A DNA stretch of 64,000 bases from CALMEC01 sp031376485 (GTDB lineage: Bacteria > Actinomycetota > Thermoleophilia > Miltoncostaeales > Miltoncostaeaceae), in NCBI GenBank assembly GCA_031376485.1, contig JANMDV010000057.1:1-64000 (forward strand), in the 5' to 3' direction. Below are positions 1-8,496 of this stretch, in pieces. The notes under the pieces were generated by a model, which worked only from the letters and a program-made list of their open reading frames with translations, was not told the origin of the DNA and made no database searches. Position 1 is the stretch's first letter, and every line of letters starts with the position of its first letter. The position numbers and the translations under genes are program-made.

Positions 1-337
1 GATCGAGGGCGCTCGCCAAGTCCGCGACTTCGACCGCATGGCCTGTCTCGAAACATTCGAGGCACGGACCCTCCGAACTCTGGAGCTGAACGATCTCCAC
101 GAACTCCATCGTCTCGCTGGTCGCGGCCATGAGGCGCAGTGTGCCATCGGCATCGGCCAGCAGCATGCCCGCGGCAATGACATCGAACAGCTCGACGCAG
201 CGATCACCCAGGTGGTGCAACAGATCGACGACATCGAAGTCGTCCACCAGCGAGTCGGCCAATTCGACGAAGGTCGCCGCAAGGAGTTCCGTCTGCTCGG
301 TTCCCCCTTTCCAGCTGGGCAACGAAGAATCAGGCAT
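1..337 (-). CDS. GAF domain protein, cut by window edge (probable GAF/ANTAR)
   Basis: The reverse strand is open from an ATG at 337 to the window edge and gives 112 residues with no stop. The sequence reads as the first two thirds of a GAF sensor domain of the kind found in actinobacterial GAF-ANTAR proteins: a helical lead (TFVELADSLVDDFDVVDLLH), then DRCVELFDVIAAGMLLAD and an acidic/Cys stretch EGPCLECFETG. The neighbour at 412-1125 on the same strand has the same GAF fold followed by ANTAR, so this is likely a paralogous second gene of a two-gene unit 74 nt downstream. Its C-terminus, which would show whether an ANTAR domain is present, lies outside the window. The ligand is unknown. Confidence 0.75.
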   Translation of the reverse strand, partial: MPDSSLPSWKGGTEQTELLAATFVELADSLVDDFDVVDLLHHLGDRCVELFDVIAAGMLLADADGTLRLMAATSETMEFVEIVQLQSSEGPCLECFETGHAVEVADLASALD

Positions 338-411
338 GCCGTCTCCTGCATGAGGGGGGTGATTCCATCTGAAGATGGTAAGGCAAACCCAGCCGCGGCG
401 CAACGACGGTG

Positions 412-1125
412 TCAACCATCCAGGCGTAAACCGCGGTTGACCACGTCGATGGCCACCTCGCGCACCTCGCGACCCTGCGCGTACGCATGCGCTCGCAGGC
501 GGACGAGGGCGTCGGCGACGCTGACCCCGAGCTGGACGGACACCATGCCGGACGCCTGGTGGAGCTCGGCCAGTGAGCTTCCGAGCACCTCGAGTTCGCT
601 GCCCAGGACGCCAGGCGGCGTCCCTGCCTGGTGGGCCAGCACGGTGTGGACCACGACGTTGGCCACCACCAAGGCATCTGCATGCTGATCGTCGGAGAGG
701 CGGCCGGAATGCATTTGGTGGAACGTCACGGCGCCCAGATGGACGCCACCCACCCGTAGCGGGAACGAGAAGATCGCCGCCAATCCGGCCTGTACCGCAA
801 GTGGGGAGAAGCTCGGCCAGCGCGACGATCGTGGACGGGCCAGGTCCGGTTCGTTGACCGGCGTGCCTGTCTGGTGAGCGTCGAACCCGGGCCCTTCGCC
901 CAGGGTCAGGTCCAGATTCGCGATATGGGCGGCGATTCCCTCGGAGCTGCACAGCGGCGTCCGATGATCCGAACCCTCCACCATCACCGCCGCCCCGTCC
1001 ACCCCGACAACTTGCGCGGCGACCGTGCAGAGTTGGCCCGCCGTGGGCAGACCGCCACCGTCCATCGCGGTCAAGATGCGAAGGAGCCGAGCGCTTCTCA
1101 TCAGCCCGTGTCCCGATTCGGACAC
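412..1125 (-). CDS. GAF and ANTAR domain protein
   Basis: A 237-residue protein. Residues about 15-150 form a GAF sensor domain. The C-terminal 60 residues (from about LAELHQASGMVSVQLGVSV to the end) match the three-helix ANTAR RNA-binding domain, including the QASGM motif and the conserved Ala pattern. ANTAR proteins bind paired hexaloop stems in nascent RNA and cause antitermination. In actinobacteria they often carry GAF rather than receiver domains. The frame starts at GTG 1125; an in-frame ATG at 1101 is an equally possible start. The gene is divergent from the STAS gene at 1475. The target RNA and the signal cannot be read from this sequence. Confidence 0.85.
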   Translation of the reverse strand: MSESGHGLMRSARLLRILTAMDGGGLPTAGQLCTVAAQVVGVDGAAVMVEGSDHRTPLCSSEGIAAHIANLDLTLGEGPGFDAHQTGTPVNEPDLARPRSSRWPSFSPLAVQAGLAAIFSFPLRVGGVHLGAVTFHQMHSGRLSDDQHADALVVANVVVHTVLAHQAGTPPGVLGSELEVLGSSLAELHQASGMVSVQLGVSVADALVRLRAHAYAQGREVREVAIDVVNRGLRLDG

Positions 1126-1474
1126 AGGTGGCCACAGGTCGGACCGTGCTCCACATCCACCGGCAAGCCTCGTTCGAAGTCGAAACGACGCCGCGGGGTC
1201 CGGGGGCGGTCCGAACCGTGGTGGAGAACGTACCCGCCACCGTGATCGAACTCCGTAAACGTAGCGGGTAATTGTCGGTGGCGCCAGCGCGCGGAGGCAG
1301 GCACTCCTTCGGGGCCGAATTCCCCGCCAACGTGTTGCCCGCCGCAGGGAAGGGCGGTAGACTCCCGACAGGTCGGTAGAACAAGCGTCTGCCGAACCTC
1401 TGCGTCGCTCTCAGGACCGTTGCAGAGACCCCATCCCAGACCCTGGTGGCATCCCGTTTGACGAGGAGCCGGTA
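1126..1474. other. Divergent intergenic region, no gene seen
   Basis: About 350 bp lie between the diverging GAF-ANTAR and STAS genes. Short frames here lack family resemblance or a ribosome-binding site. The region must hold both promoters, but I cannot assign -35/-10 boxes with confidence. A purine-rich GAGGAG at 1463-1468 is the ribosome-binding site of the STAS gene. Confidence 0.5.
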
Positions 1475-1873
1475 ATGACAGGGTTCGACGATGTCCGAGA
1501 GGGGTTCGCGGCCGATGTGAGCAGTGACTGGCCCGATGTCGTGATCGTCCTGCGAGGCGAACTCGATATGGCGAGCGCGCCGGAACTGACGCGAGTGCTC
1601 GACGGCGTCGCGGGTTTCCGCGGTCCCCGAGTGGTGCTCGATCTTTCTCGCGTTGAGTTCATCGACGCCTGCGGTCTCCACGTGATCGAGTCCGCTCGCG
1701 ACCGGTTGAGCGGCCAGGGCCGAATGCTCGTCGTGCGCAACCCGGTGACTATCGTCCGGCGCGTGCTTGGGATCTGCGGACTGAGTGATTGGCGTGAGGC
1801 GCTCAAGGAGATTGTGCTCGAACCCGCTTGGGATCACCGCGTACTGACGGGTCTGCCCGCACAGGGGCGTTAA
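1475..1873 (+). CDS. STAS domain protein (anti-sigma factor antagonist family)
   Basis: A 132-residue single-domain STAS protein. It shows the family beta-strand VVIVLRGELDMASAPEL and the loop VVLDLSRVEFIDACGLHVI. In SpoIIAA/RsbV proteins this loop reads DSSG and its second Ser is phosphorylated by the anti-sigma kinase. Here it reads DACG, so the phosphoacceptor position is Cys and the protein may not be switched in the usual way. No RsbW-like kinase lies nearby. The start ATG has GAGGAG 7 nt upstream. The stop TAA at 1871-1873 is also the first base triplet of a dispersed repeat. Partner switching with an anti-sigma factor is inferred from the family only. Confidence 0.85.
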   Translation: MTGFDDVREGFAADVSSDWPDVVIVLRGELDMASAPELTRVLDGVAGFRGPRVVLDLSRVEFIDACGLHVIESARDRLSGQGRMLVVRNPVTIVRRVLGICGLSDWREALKEIVLEPAWDHRVLTGLPAQGR

Positions 1874-2019
1874 GGCACCACGCAGAAACGACTGCACCGT
1901 TTTGGGCTGCAAACCGTCGCCATACGGCGTCGCCGAGATCGCCGTTACGACTAGTAGCGACGAGGCTCGGCGACACCGCCCGACTCGGTTTTCGCTCGGT
2001 GAGCCTGGCTCAGGCGCTA
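1871..2019 (-). repeat. Dispersed hairpin repeat, copy A
   Basis: Reverse-oriented copy of the window-wide repeat. The core GAGCGAAAACCGAG is on the minus strand at 1984-1998, and the central hairpin arms read GTCGCCGAG and CTCGGCGAC. It fills the whole gap between the convergent STAS and glycerate kinase genes. The STAS stop TAA lies at one end and the glycerate kinase stop TAG (2017-2019) at the other. Relative to other copies three base pairs of the outer stem have changed on both arms. The terminal inverted repeat on the 2019 side is eroded. Confidence 0.85.
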
Positions 2020-3186
2020 CGCCTCGCCGCCGCCTGCTGAGGATCTGAACGGCAGACCGCCGAGCGCGGCGCCCATGGCGGCGAGGTCGGTTTCGGTCGC
2101 GGCGAGGGCTTCCGCCAGCGGGACGAGTTCGCGGCGGATCGGGAACGCGGCGATCATCCCCATGCGGCGGACGAGACCCGGCAGCAGGCGCAGCTCGCCG
2201 CAGACGCCGACGCAGGGCACGCCCATCTGGCGGCACATGGCCGCGACCGCCGCCGGAGCCTTTCCCTGCGTGGTCTGCTCGTCCAGTCGGCCTTCGCCCG
2301 TGATGCACAAGCTCGCTCCGACGAGCGCATCGGCCAGACCGACGGCGTCGAGAACGAGTTCCGCGCCAGGGACGATTCGTGCGCCCAGAAGCGCTGCCAT
2401 CCCCCCCGCCGCCCCGCCCGCCGCCCCGGCACCGGGAATCGCCTGCACATCGACCCCCGTCTGTCCCGCGAGCACGGTGGCCAGCGATGCGAGGCCGCGG
2501 TCGAGCCGATCGACCGCAGCGGCGTCGGCGCCCTTTTGGGGTCCGAACACGTGCGCGGCGCCATCGGCCCCGTGGAATGGGTTGCGCACGTCACACGCGA
2601 CGTCGATCGCGACATCGGCCAGGCGCGGATCGAGTCCCGACAGGTCGATCACCGCGACTCGGGCCAGATCGGCGCCGCAGCCGTCAAGCTCCACGCCGTG
2701 CGCGTCGGTGATCCGCGCCCCCAGCGCGCGAACGAGCCCCAAGCCCGCGTCATTGGTCGCGCTCCCACCGACGGTCACGATGATCCGCTGCGGCGCCAAG
2801 TCCAGGGCCGCGCGGATGAGCTGCCCCGTCCCAAAGGTGCTCGTCGCCTCCGGATCGCGCTCGGAGTCGGTCAGCCGCTCATAGCCGGATGCCCGCGCCA
2901 GCTCCACGACGGCCGTGCCACCCGGCAGCAAGCCGATCTCGGCAGTCACCACCCGACCCAAAGGATCGGCCACCGAGAGCGTACGGGTCTGGCCATCACG
3001 GGCCGCGACGAGGGCGTCCAGCGTCCCCTCGCCACCATCGGCCACCGGGACACGTCGGATCTCGACTCCCGGCGCGACCAGTTGGATACCCCCGGCGATC
3101 GCCCGGGCGGTGCCGTCGGCCGACAGAGCCCCCTTGAACGCCGCCGGAGCGACGACGACCGAGCCGAGGGCTACCGTCGCGGCCAT
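2017..3186 (-). CDS. Glycerate kinase (GlxK/GarK family)
   Basis: A 389-residue protein of the usual length for the GlxK/GarK glycerate 2-kinase family, which phosphorylates D-glycerate with ATP in glyoxylate and serine-linked metabolism. Family signatures are the N-terminal VVVAPAAFKGALSA, the VADGGEGTLDALV motif, and GGSATNDAGLGL, which binds substrate and phosphate. The start ATG at 3186 overlaps the end of the upstream SDR gene by 16 bp, so the two are probably one transcript. The stop is a TAG that directly abuts repeat copy A. I am confident of the family. Which carbon is phosphorylated is from family knowledge only. Confidence 0.92.
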   Translation of the reverse strand: MAATVALGSVVVAPAAFKGALSADGTARAIAGGIQLVAPGVEIRRVPVADGGEGTLDALVAARDGQTRTLSVADPLGRVVTAEIGLLPGGTAVVELARASGYERLTDSERDPEATSTFGTGQLIRAALDLAPQRIIVTVGGSATNDAGLGLVRALGARITDAHGVELDGCGADLARVAVIDLSGLDPRLADVAIDVACDVRNPFHGADGAAHVFGPQKGADAAAVDRLDRGLASLATVLAGQTGVDVQAIPGAGAAGGAAGGMAALLGARIVPGAELVLDAVGLADALVGASLCITGEGRLDEQTTQGKAPAAVAAMCRQMGVPCVGVCGELRLLPGLVRRMGMIAAFPIRRELVPLAEALAATETDLAAMGAALGGLPFRSSAGGGEA

Positions 3187-3977
3187 TCGGCTCCGAGGAA
3201 GTCCAGGATGGCGTCCTCGTCGCTGCCGTGCAGGCGCTTGGCGTCGTCGCCGACGAGCGTCACCTGCTCGGCGTCCGGGTCCTCGATGATGCGCACGATC
3301 TCGGCTGCGACCTCGTCGGCGGTGACCTCGTACCCGGCCCGCCAGCGGCCCATCCCTGCGATCAACGCCGCCCCCAGCGGCGCGTACGGCCCGGCGGGAT
3401 CGGTGATCGACCCGGACCTGCGCGTGGCCTTGGAGAACTCGGTTGCCACCATTCCCGGCTCGACCCGGCCCACCCGGATGCCGAACGGACGCCCCTCGAG
3501 CGCGAGCACCTCGGCCAGCGCGTTGAGTGCGGACTTGCTCGCCCGATAGGCCCCGAGGAGCGGCGTCGGCAGGCTCGCCCCCACCGTCGAGACGAAGACG
3601 ACGGTCCCGCCCCCAGCCTCGCGCATCGCGGGCAACGCGGCTTGAACGACGGCAAGCGCCCCAAACGTGTTGGTCTCGAATACCGCGCGAACCTCGTCCA
3701 GTGCGACGTCCTCGACCGCACCCAGAAGCGCGTACCCGGCGTTTGACACCACGGCGCCGAGCGCGCCGCCCGCGAACTGCTGGGCCGTCGCGACGCCCTG
3801 ACGCACCGACGCCGCATCGGTGACGTCGAGTTGAACCACCGCCACGTCGTCATGATCGAAGGTCACCGCGGACGGATCGCGCACTCCGGCGACGACGCGC
3901 CAACCGTGGTCGACCAGTCGCATGACCGTGGCCCGCCCGATTCCCCGGGCGGCACCCGTGACGAGTGCGGTGCTCAT
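3171..3977 (-). CDS. Short-chain dehydrogenase/reductase (SDR)
   Basis: A classical SDR with the N-terminal nucleotide-binding motif TGAARGIG, the NAG-type strand (VVSNAGYALLG), the catalytic Ser region (VFVSTVGA) and the catalytic YRASK motif. The length (268 residues) is normal. The open frame extends to a TTG at 3995, but an ATG at 3977 places the Rossmann motif at the usual distance from the N-terminus, so I use it. The substrate cannot be named. Overlap with the glycerate kinase start suggests a shared operon and perhaps a linked hydroxy-acid pathway, which is inference. Confidence 0.9.
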   Translation of the reverse strand: MSTALVTGAARGIGRATVMRLVDHGWRVVAGVRDPSAVTFDHDDVAVVQLDVTDAASVRQGVATAQQFAGGALGAVVSNAGYALLGAVEDVALDEVRAVFETNTFGALAVVQAALPAMREAGGGTVVFVSTVGASLPTPLLGAYRASKSALNALAEVLALEGRPFGIRVGRVEPGMVATEFSKATRRSGSITDPAGPYAPLGAALIAGMGRWRAGYEVTADEVAAEIVRIIEDPDAEQVTLVGDDAKRLHGSDEDAILDFLGAEWPRR

Positions 3978-4047
3978 AACCTGACGCGCATGCAAGGACC
4001 CTTCACCGCCGGGAATCTACCGTGGGGCGGCGGGACTTCTGAGGACA

Positions 4048-5832
4048 CTAGCCGGTGATCGCAGACCCGGAGGCGTCCGGCACCTGCACCGGTGGCGGTT
4101 GCGAAACGAGCGGGAGCCGGACGGTGAAGACGCTCCCGACCTGCGGTGTGGAGCGCACCTCGATCGAGCCGCCGTGCGCGTCGGCCAGGCCCCGCGCGAT
4201 CGCCAGGCCCAATCCCAGGCCACGCCCCTCGCGCGACGGATCGGCTTGGTAGAAGCGGTCGAACACGAACTGCTGCGAGTCGTGGCTGATGCCGCTGCCG
4301 GTATCGCGCACGCTGACGGTGCCATGCCCGCCGTCGACCCCCACGCCGATCGTGATCTTGCCGCCCGTCGGGGTGTGGCGAACCGCGTTGTCGAGCAGGA
4401 TCAGCAGGATCTGCTCGACGCGAGCCCCGTCGGCGTCGACGACGACCTCGGCGCCGGGCACGGACACGGCCAACTCGACCCCCTCGCGCTCTGACAACAG
4501 GCGACGGGAGGCGCCGACCTCGACTGCGAGCGCTCCCAGGTCGACCGGCTCGCGTTCCAGGCTGAGCGCCCCGGCGTCGAGCCGCGCCAGCTCCAACTGC
4601 TCGGCGATCAGGCGTTCCAGACGGCCGACCTCCTGCGACATCAGCCCCAGAAACTCCTGGCGACGCTCCTGGCCGATGCCCTCGTTCTCGAGCAGCTCCA
4701 TGAACCCCTTGACTGCCGTCAGCGGAGTCTTGAGTTCGTGCGACACGTTGGCGATCAGGTCGCGCCGCGCCCGCGCGAGGCGGCGTTCCGCGGTGATGTC
4801 ACGCATCGTCAACACGACGCCTGCGCCTTTGGCGAGCGGCGCGACGCTCAGAAGCGCCTCGACGCCTCCAGGGAGCACGGCCTCGGTCGTGACGTCGACG
4901 CCGTCGTCTGCGGTGCGCGCGTGGACGACTTCCTGGACCGCCTGGGGCAACTCATCGAGGGTCAGCGATTCGGCCTCGCGCGGCAGGCCGAGCAGACGTT
5001 GCGCGGCGGCGTTCGCGACGGTGACCTCGCCGCGGTCGGAGACCGCCAGCACGCCTTCGGCCAGCGACGCCACGAGCGCCCGAGCGCGGTCGCGGTCGCT
5101 GACCGTCTCGGCGACGAGTCCCTCGAGCCGCGCGGCCATTGCGTTGAGACTGGCACCGAGCGATGTCAGTTCCTGCGGGGCGTGATCCGGGGCTCGGGCC
5201 GAAAGGTCACCGCTCGCCAGGGTCTTCGCCGTGCCGGCCAGACTCCGGATGCGGGCCCCAAGCAGCCGGGCGATGCCGATCCCTGCCAAGGTCGCCAGGA
5301 ACAAGGCCAATGAGACAGCCAGTAAGACACGACGACGCACGATCGCGATCTGCCCTTCGGCGCCGCGAACGGGTGCCGCGACCTCAAGGACGTAGGGTGC
5401 GCCGTCGACGAGTGTGTACACGGCAGCCTGGATGATCTGGCGGCCATCGACATGGGCTTCCTCGGCACGCGCGCGGATGATCTTGTCAGCGACATCCTGC
5501 GCCGGCGGTGACAGCTCCTCGGTCAGGAGGTTCCGGCGGAGTTCGAACGGCCGGGCGTTGGGGCTGACCAAACTCGTCAGGCGCACATCACCGCCGATCG
5601 CGACTGCGAGGTCGCGGATCTCGTCCAGCGCCGTGGCGCTGTCCAGTACATCTCGAGCACGGAGTTCCCGCAGCACGTCGACCCCCGTCCGACGCGCCTG
5701 CTCGGTTCGGATGCTGCTCTCCAACGACGGCAGGACGACGAGCATCACTGCGAGGCTCGCGATCGTGCCCACCGCGACGAACGCGGCGACGAGCCACGCC
5801 TGCAGACCGAATCGCTGCGGACGCTCGTTCAC
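4048..5832 (-). CDS. Membrane sensor histidine kinase (PhoR-like)
   Basis: A 594-residue two-component kinase. TM1 is near residues 12-34, followed by an extracytoplasmic sensor of about 130 residues. TM2 is near 168-190, HAMP about 190-243, a PAS-like domain about 250-345, HisKA with phosphoacceptor His365 in NVSHELKTPL, and HATPase_c with N box LLDNAVRHTP and G boxes DTGSGIS and GRGLGLGLAIA. The layout matches PhoR/ResE-type kinases. The start is GTG 5832, whose bases overlap the response regulator stop (GTGA), so the pair is translationally coupled. The signal is unknown. Phosphate sensing would be a guess. Confidence 0.93.
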   Translation of the reverse strand: MNERPQRFGLQAWLVAAFVAVGTIASLAVMLVVLPSLESSIRTEQARRTGVDVLRELRARDVLDSATALDEIRDLAVAIGGDVRLTSLVSPNARPFELRRNLLTEELSPPAQDVADKIIRARAEEAHVDGRQIIQAAVYTLVDGAPYVLEVAAPVRGAEGQIAIVRRRVLLAVSLALFLATLAGIGIARLLGARIRSLAGTAKTLASGDLSARAPDHAPQELTSLGASLNAMAARLEGLVAETVSDRDRARALVASLAEGVLAVSDRGEVTVANAAAQRLLGLPREAESLTLDELPQAVQEVVHARTADDGVDVTTEAVLPGGVEALLSVAPLAKGAGVVLTMRDITAERRLARARRDLIANVSHELKTPLTAVKGFMELLENEGIGQERRQEFLGLMSQEVGRLERLIAEQLELARLDAGALSLEREPVDLGALAVEVGASRRLLSEREGVELAVSVPGAEVVVDADGARVEQILLILLDNAVRHTPTGGKITIGVGVDGGHGTVSVRDTGSGISHDSQQFVFDRFYQADPSREGRGLGLGLAIARGLADAHGGSIEVRSTPQVGSVFTVRLPLVSQPPPVQVPDASGSAITG

Positions 5833-6527
5833 CCGCCGGCGGCGTCCTCACCGCCAAACGCATAGCCCACGCCGCGCACCGTGCGGATGAGCTGCGGGTT
5901 GGACGCATCCCGTTCGATCTTCTGGCGCAGGTGGCGCACGTGGACGTCGACGCTTCGCAGGTCTCCGTAGAACGTGCCCTTCCACAGGTGGTCCATCAGC
6001 TCCTGGCGCGTGAACACACGTCGCGGCGAGCGCGCCAGCTTGACCAGGATCTCGAACTCCGACAGCGTCAGGGTGACGTCCACGTCCGCACGGGTCACTG
6101 CGCGTGCGACGGGATCGATCTCGAGGTCTCCGAACCTGAGGCTGTCCTCGTGCTCGCCGTCCATGCGGCCACGGCGCAGGTTGGCCTTGACGCGCGAGAC
6201 GAGTTCGCGGGGCGAAAAGGGCTTGGTGACGTAGTCGTCGGCCCCGAGCTCGAGACCCAGCACCTTGTCGAGTTCCTCGCCCCGGGCCGACAGCATGATG
6301 ATCGGGACGTTGCGCTCGGCGCGGATGCGACGGCAGACCTCCAACCCGTCCATGCCCGGCAGCATGACGTCCAGGACAACCAGGTCGACCTGGTCGCGCG
6401 CCATGGCCGCGAGCGCATCATCCCCACGCGCAGCGGTCACCACGTCGAAGCCGGCGTCCTTGAGCGCGTACTCGACGATCGTCCGGATCGACTGCTCGTC
6501 GTCCACCACCAGGATGCGTTGGGCCAT
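5829..6527 (-). CDS. OmpR/PhoB-family response regulator
   Basis: A 232-residue regulator. The receiver domain (1-118) has the acidic pocket VVDDE, phosphoacceptor Asp53 in VLDVMLPG and Lys in YVTKPFSP. The C-terminal winged helix (about 130-225) shows the typical ending VRGVGYAF. It is cognate to the kinase encoded immediately downstream, whose start overlaps its stop. On the minus strand the -10-like TACAAT (6539-6534) ends 6 nt before the ATG, so the mRNA is probably leaderless and this gene is first in its operon. Confidence 0.95.
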   Translation of the reverse strand: MAQRILVVDDEQSIRTIVEYALKDAGFDVVTAARGDDALAAMARDQVDLVVLDVMLPGMDGLEVCRRIRAERNVPIIMLSARGEELDKVLGLELGADDYVTKPFSPRELVSRVKANLRRGRMDGEHEDSLRFGDLEIDPVARAVTRADVDVTLTLSEFEILVKLARSPRRVFTRQELMDHLWKGTFYGDLRSVDVHVRHLRQKIERDASNPQLIRTVRGVGYAFGGEDAAGG

Positions 6528-6533
6528 GCAGTG

Positions 6534-6539
6534 ATTGTA
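6534..6539 (-). promoter_or_regulatory. -10 box of leaderless promoter for the response regulator operon
   Basis: Minus-strand TACAAT fits the actinobacterial TANNNT -10 consensus and ends 6 nt from the ATG at 6527, so transcription should begin at or next to the start codon. No clear -35 box is seen. Confidence 0.55.
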
Positions 6540-6555
6540 GGCCGCTGCCGGTGAG

Positions 6556-7179
6556 TTATCCGACCGCGCGCGTCCGAACGGCCGCGGCGCGCGTCAAAAG
6601 CAGAAGCCCGGGAATCTGCGCCAGGTGATAGAGCGACGTCGGATCGAGCTGCGTCGGCGCCACCAGATCAGCGGGTGCCGCCCGGATGACGGCCGCCAGC
6701 ATCGACGCGATGATGGCCACCATGACCGCGCGCGCACGGGGGTGTCCTGTGCGCAGGCCGACCGTCCACAGGATCAACACGGCGAGCATCGTCACGCCTT
6801 CGCACAGCAGGATCGCGCCGATTGACGCGCCGACCGTCACGGCCGCGACGACGTACGCGACCAGGCTCGCCGAGCGCAGAATCCAGAACGCGCGGGCATG
6901 ACCGGGGCCCAGCACCTCGTCGACGGTGGCGGCCAAGAGATACGAGATCGCGACGACGACCAGAAAGGTGACACCCGCCCAGCCGGGATCGTCCCAGCGG
7001 TCCGACGAGGTCATAAACCCGTGGTACACAGAGCCGGCAAGGGCGGCGCCCGCCGTCCACGCAAGCGTCCGCCACCAGTGGGGGGTCAGATCCGCCCGTG
7101 CGCGCAGCCGCACCGCACACCCCGCGGCGACCGCAGCGAGGAGGAGATCTGTGAGCGAGCTGGCCGGTTCTGAGAGCAC
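6556..7179 (-). CDS. Polytopic membrane protein of unknown function
   Basis: A 207-residue protein with about six to seven hydrophobic helices and no catalytic motif that I recognise. It starts MLSEPASSLTDLLLAAVAAG, then a His/Trp-containing loop TPHWWRTLAW and YHGFM after the second helix. A possible His/Asp arrangement recalls ceramidase-like (CREST) membrane proteins, but that is weak. It is divergent from the HtrA gene and ends just upstream of the response regulator promoter on the same strand. Function unknown. Confidence 0.75.
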   Translation of the reverse strand: MLSEPASSLTDLLLAAVAAGCAVRLRARADLTPHWWRTLAWTAGAALAGSVYHGFMTSSDRWDDPGWAGVTFLVVVAISYLLAATVDEVLGPGHARAFWILRSASLVAYVVAAVTVGASIGAILLCEGVTMLAVLILWTVGLRTGHPRARAVMVAIIASMLAAVIRAAPADLVAPTQLDPTSLYHLAQIPGLLLLTRAAAVRTRAVG

Positions 7180-7282
7180 GACGGAGCGGGGTTTCGCGAC
7201 CGAACGGTGTCACCGTACACCGGCCGGGTCGCCGGCCGACACACGAGAGGGCAGCGCCGGTCAGGCTGTCGTTGCGTCAGGC

Positions 7283-7288
7283 TAACCT
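7283..7288 (+). promoter_or_regulatory. -10 box upstream of the HtrA operon
   Basis: TAACCT lies 8 nt upstream of ATG 7297 and fits TANNNT. It suggests a leaderless or nearly leaderless mRNA for the four-gene HtrA operon. The -35 region is not obvious. Confidence 0.4.
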
Positions 7289-7296
7289 GTAGCGCG

Positions 7297-8496
7297 ATGA
7301 CACCGTATCCCCCACACTCACTGCAGCCGCCCCAACCGCCGGAGCCTCCACACAAACGCGGTCGATGGATTGCCACCGCGATCCTGCCGGCGATCATCGG
7401 CGCGAGCGTCGCGCTTGGCGTTGCGTGGCTTGCCGGCGGCGACACCGCGAACCGGACGGTCACGGTGACGGAGCGCTCGAGCGCCGAGACTGAGCCCACA
7501 GCCGCAACGTCGACCGACCCGCCCCCGGCGAGCGCCAAGGGACGTGACGACGGCGCCGTAAGCGTCCAGCAGATCGTTCGGGACGCCTCGCCCGGCGTCG
7601 TGCTGGTCGAACATCGACAGGGCTTGGGATCGGGGTTCCTGATCGACCAGCAGGGACACATCTTGACCAACGAGCACGTCGTCGATGGGGCCGCCAAGGT
7701 CACGGTCACGTACTCGGATGGGACGACACAGGACGCCAAGGTGCTCGCGGAGGACCCCACCATCGACCTCGCCGTCCTCGAGGTCGACGAGCCGCCCGCA
7801 TCGGCCAAACCATTGCCGCTGGGCCAGAGCCGCGATCTGACGGTCGGCGACCCGGTCGTGGCGATCGGCAACCCGCTGGGCCTCGAGCGTACCGCGACAA
7901 CCGGAATCGTGTCCGCAGTCAAGCGGCGGATCTGCTCGCCGAATCAATCGGCGATCGCCAACGCGATCCAGACCGACGCCGCGATCAACCAGGGCAACTC
8001 CGGCGGCCCGCTGCTCGACCGGCGGGGCCGAATCATCGGCATCAACTCGCAGATCGTCAGTCAAGGGGGCGGCTTCGAGGGCATCGGCTTCGCCGTGCCC
8101 ATCGACACGGTCCGCCCCGTCGCAGACGCCGTCATCGCCGGGGGCAAACCTCAGCATGCGTGGATCGGGATCTTCGGCGACCCACTCACGCCCCAACTCG
8201 CGAAGGATCTAGGCGTTCAGGGTACGACCGGCGTCGCGCTGCGACGTCTCGACGACCGTGGCCCGGCCAAGAAGGCCGGCCTGCGCGCCGCCGATCGCGA
8301 TCCACCCAAGGGCGCGGATATCCTCGTCCAGATCGCCGGTCGGCCGATCCGCGACTTCGGGGATCTGAGTCAGGAGATCAGTAGCCGTCGGGTCGGCGAG
8401 ACCGTCGAGGTGACGGTGCTGCGCGACGGCAAGGACGTTCGGGTCGAGCTGACGCTGCAGGATCGCCCGGGCAACCTGGGCGGCTCATGCCAGTAG
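7297..8496 (+). CDS. htrA: HtrA/DegP-type serine protease, membrane anchored, with PDZ
   Basis: A 399-residue protein. It has a proline-rich cytoplasmic N-terminus, one TM segment (about 24-46) and a low-complexity linker. The trypsin-like domain has the triad His127 (TNEHVV), Asp157 (TIDLAVLEV) and Ser235 (NQGNSGGPL). One PDZ domain (about 295-395) follows. This is the extracytoplasmic quality-control protease architecture of actinobacteria (HtrA/PepD). The open frame extends upstream to 7207, but ATG 7297 is preferred because it gives the normal N-terminus and sits 8 nt after a TAACCT box. The stop overlaps the next gene by 10 bp, so it heads an operon. Confidence 0.93.
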   Translation: MTPYPPHSLQPPQPPEPPHKRGRWIATAILPAIIGASVALGVAWLAGGDTANRTVTVTERSSAETEPTAATSTDPPPASAKGRDDGAVSVQQIVRDASPGVVLVEHRQGLGSGFLIDQQGHILTNEHVVDGAAKVTVTYSDGTTQDAKVLAEDPTIDLAVLEVDEPPASAKPLPLGQSRDLTVGDPVVAIGNPLGLERTATTGIVSAVKRRICSPNQSAIANAIQTDAAINQGNSGGPLLDRRGRIIGINSQIVSQGGGFEGIGFAVPIDTVRPVADAVIAGGKPQHAWIGIFGDPLTPQLAKDLGVQGTTGVALRRLDDRGPAKKAGLRAADRDPPKGADILVQIAGRPIRDFGDLSQEISSRRVGETVEVTVLRDGKDVRVELTLQDRPGNLGGSCQ

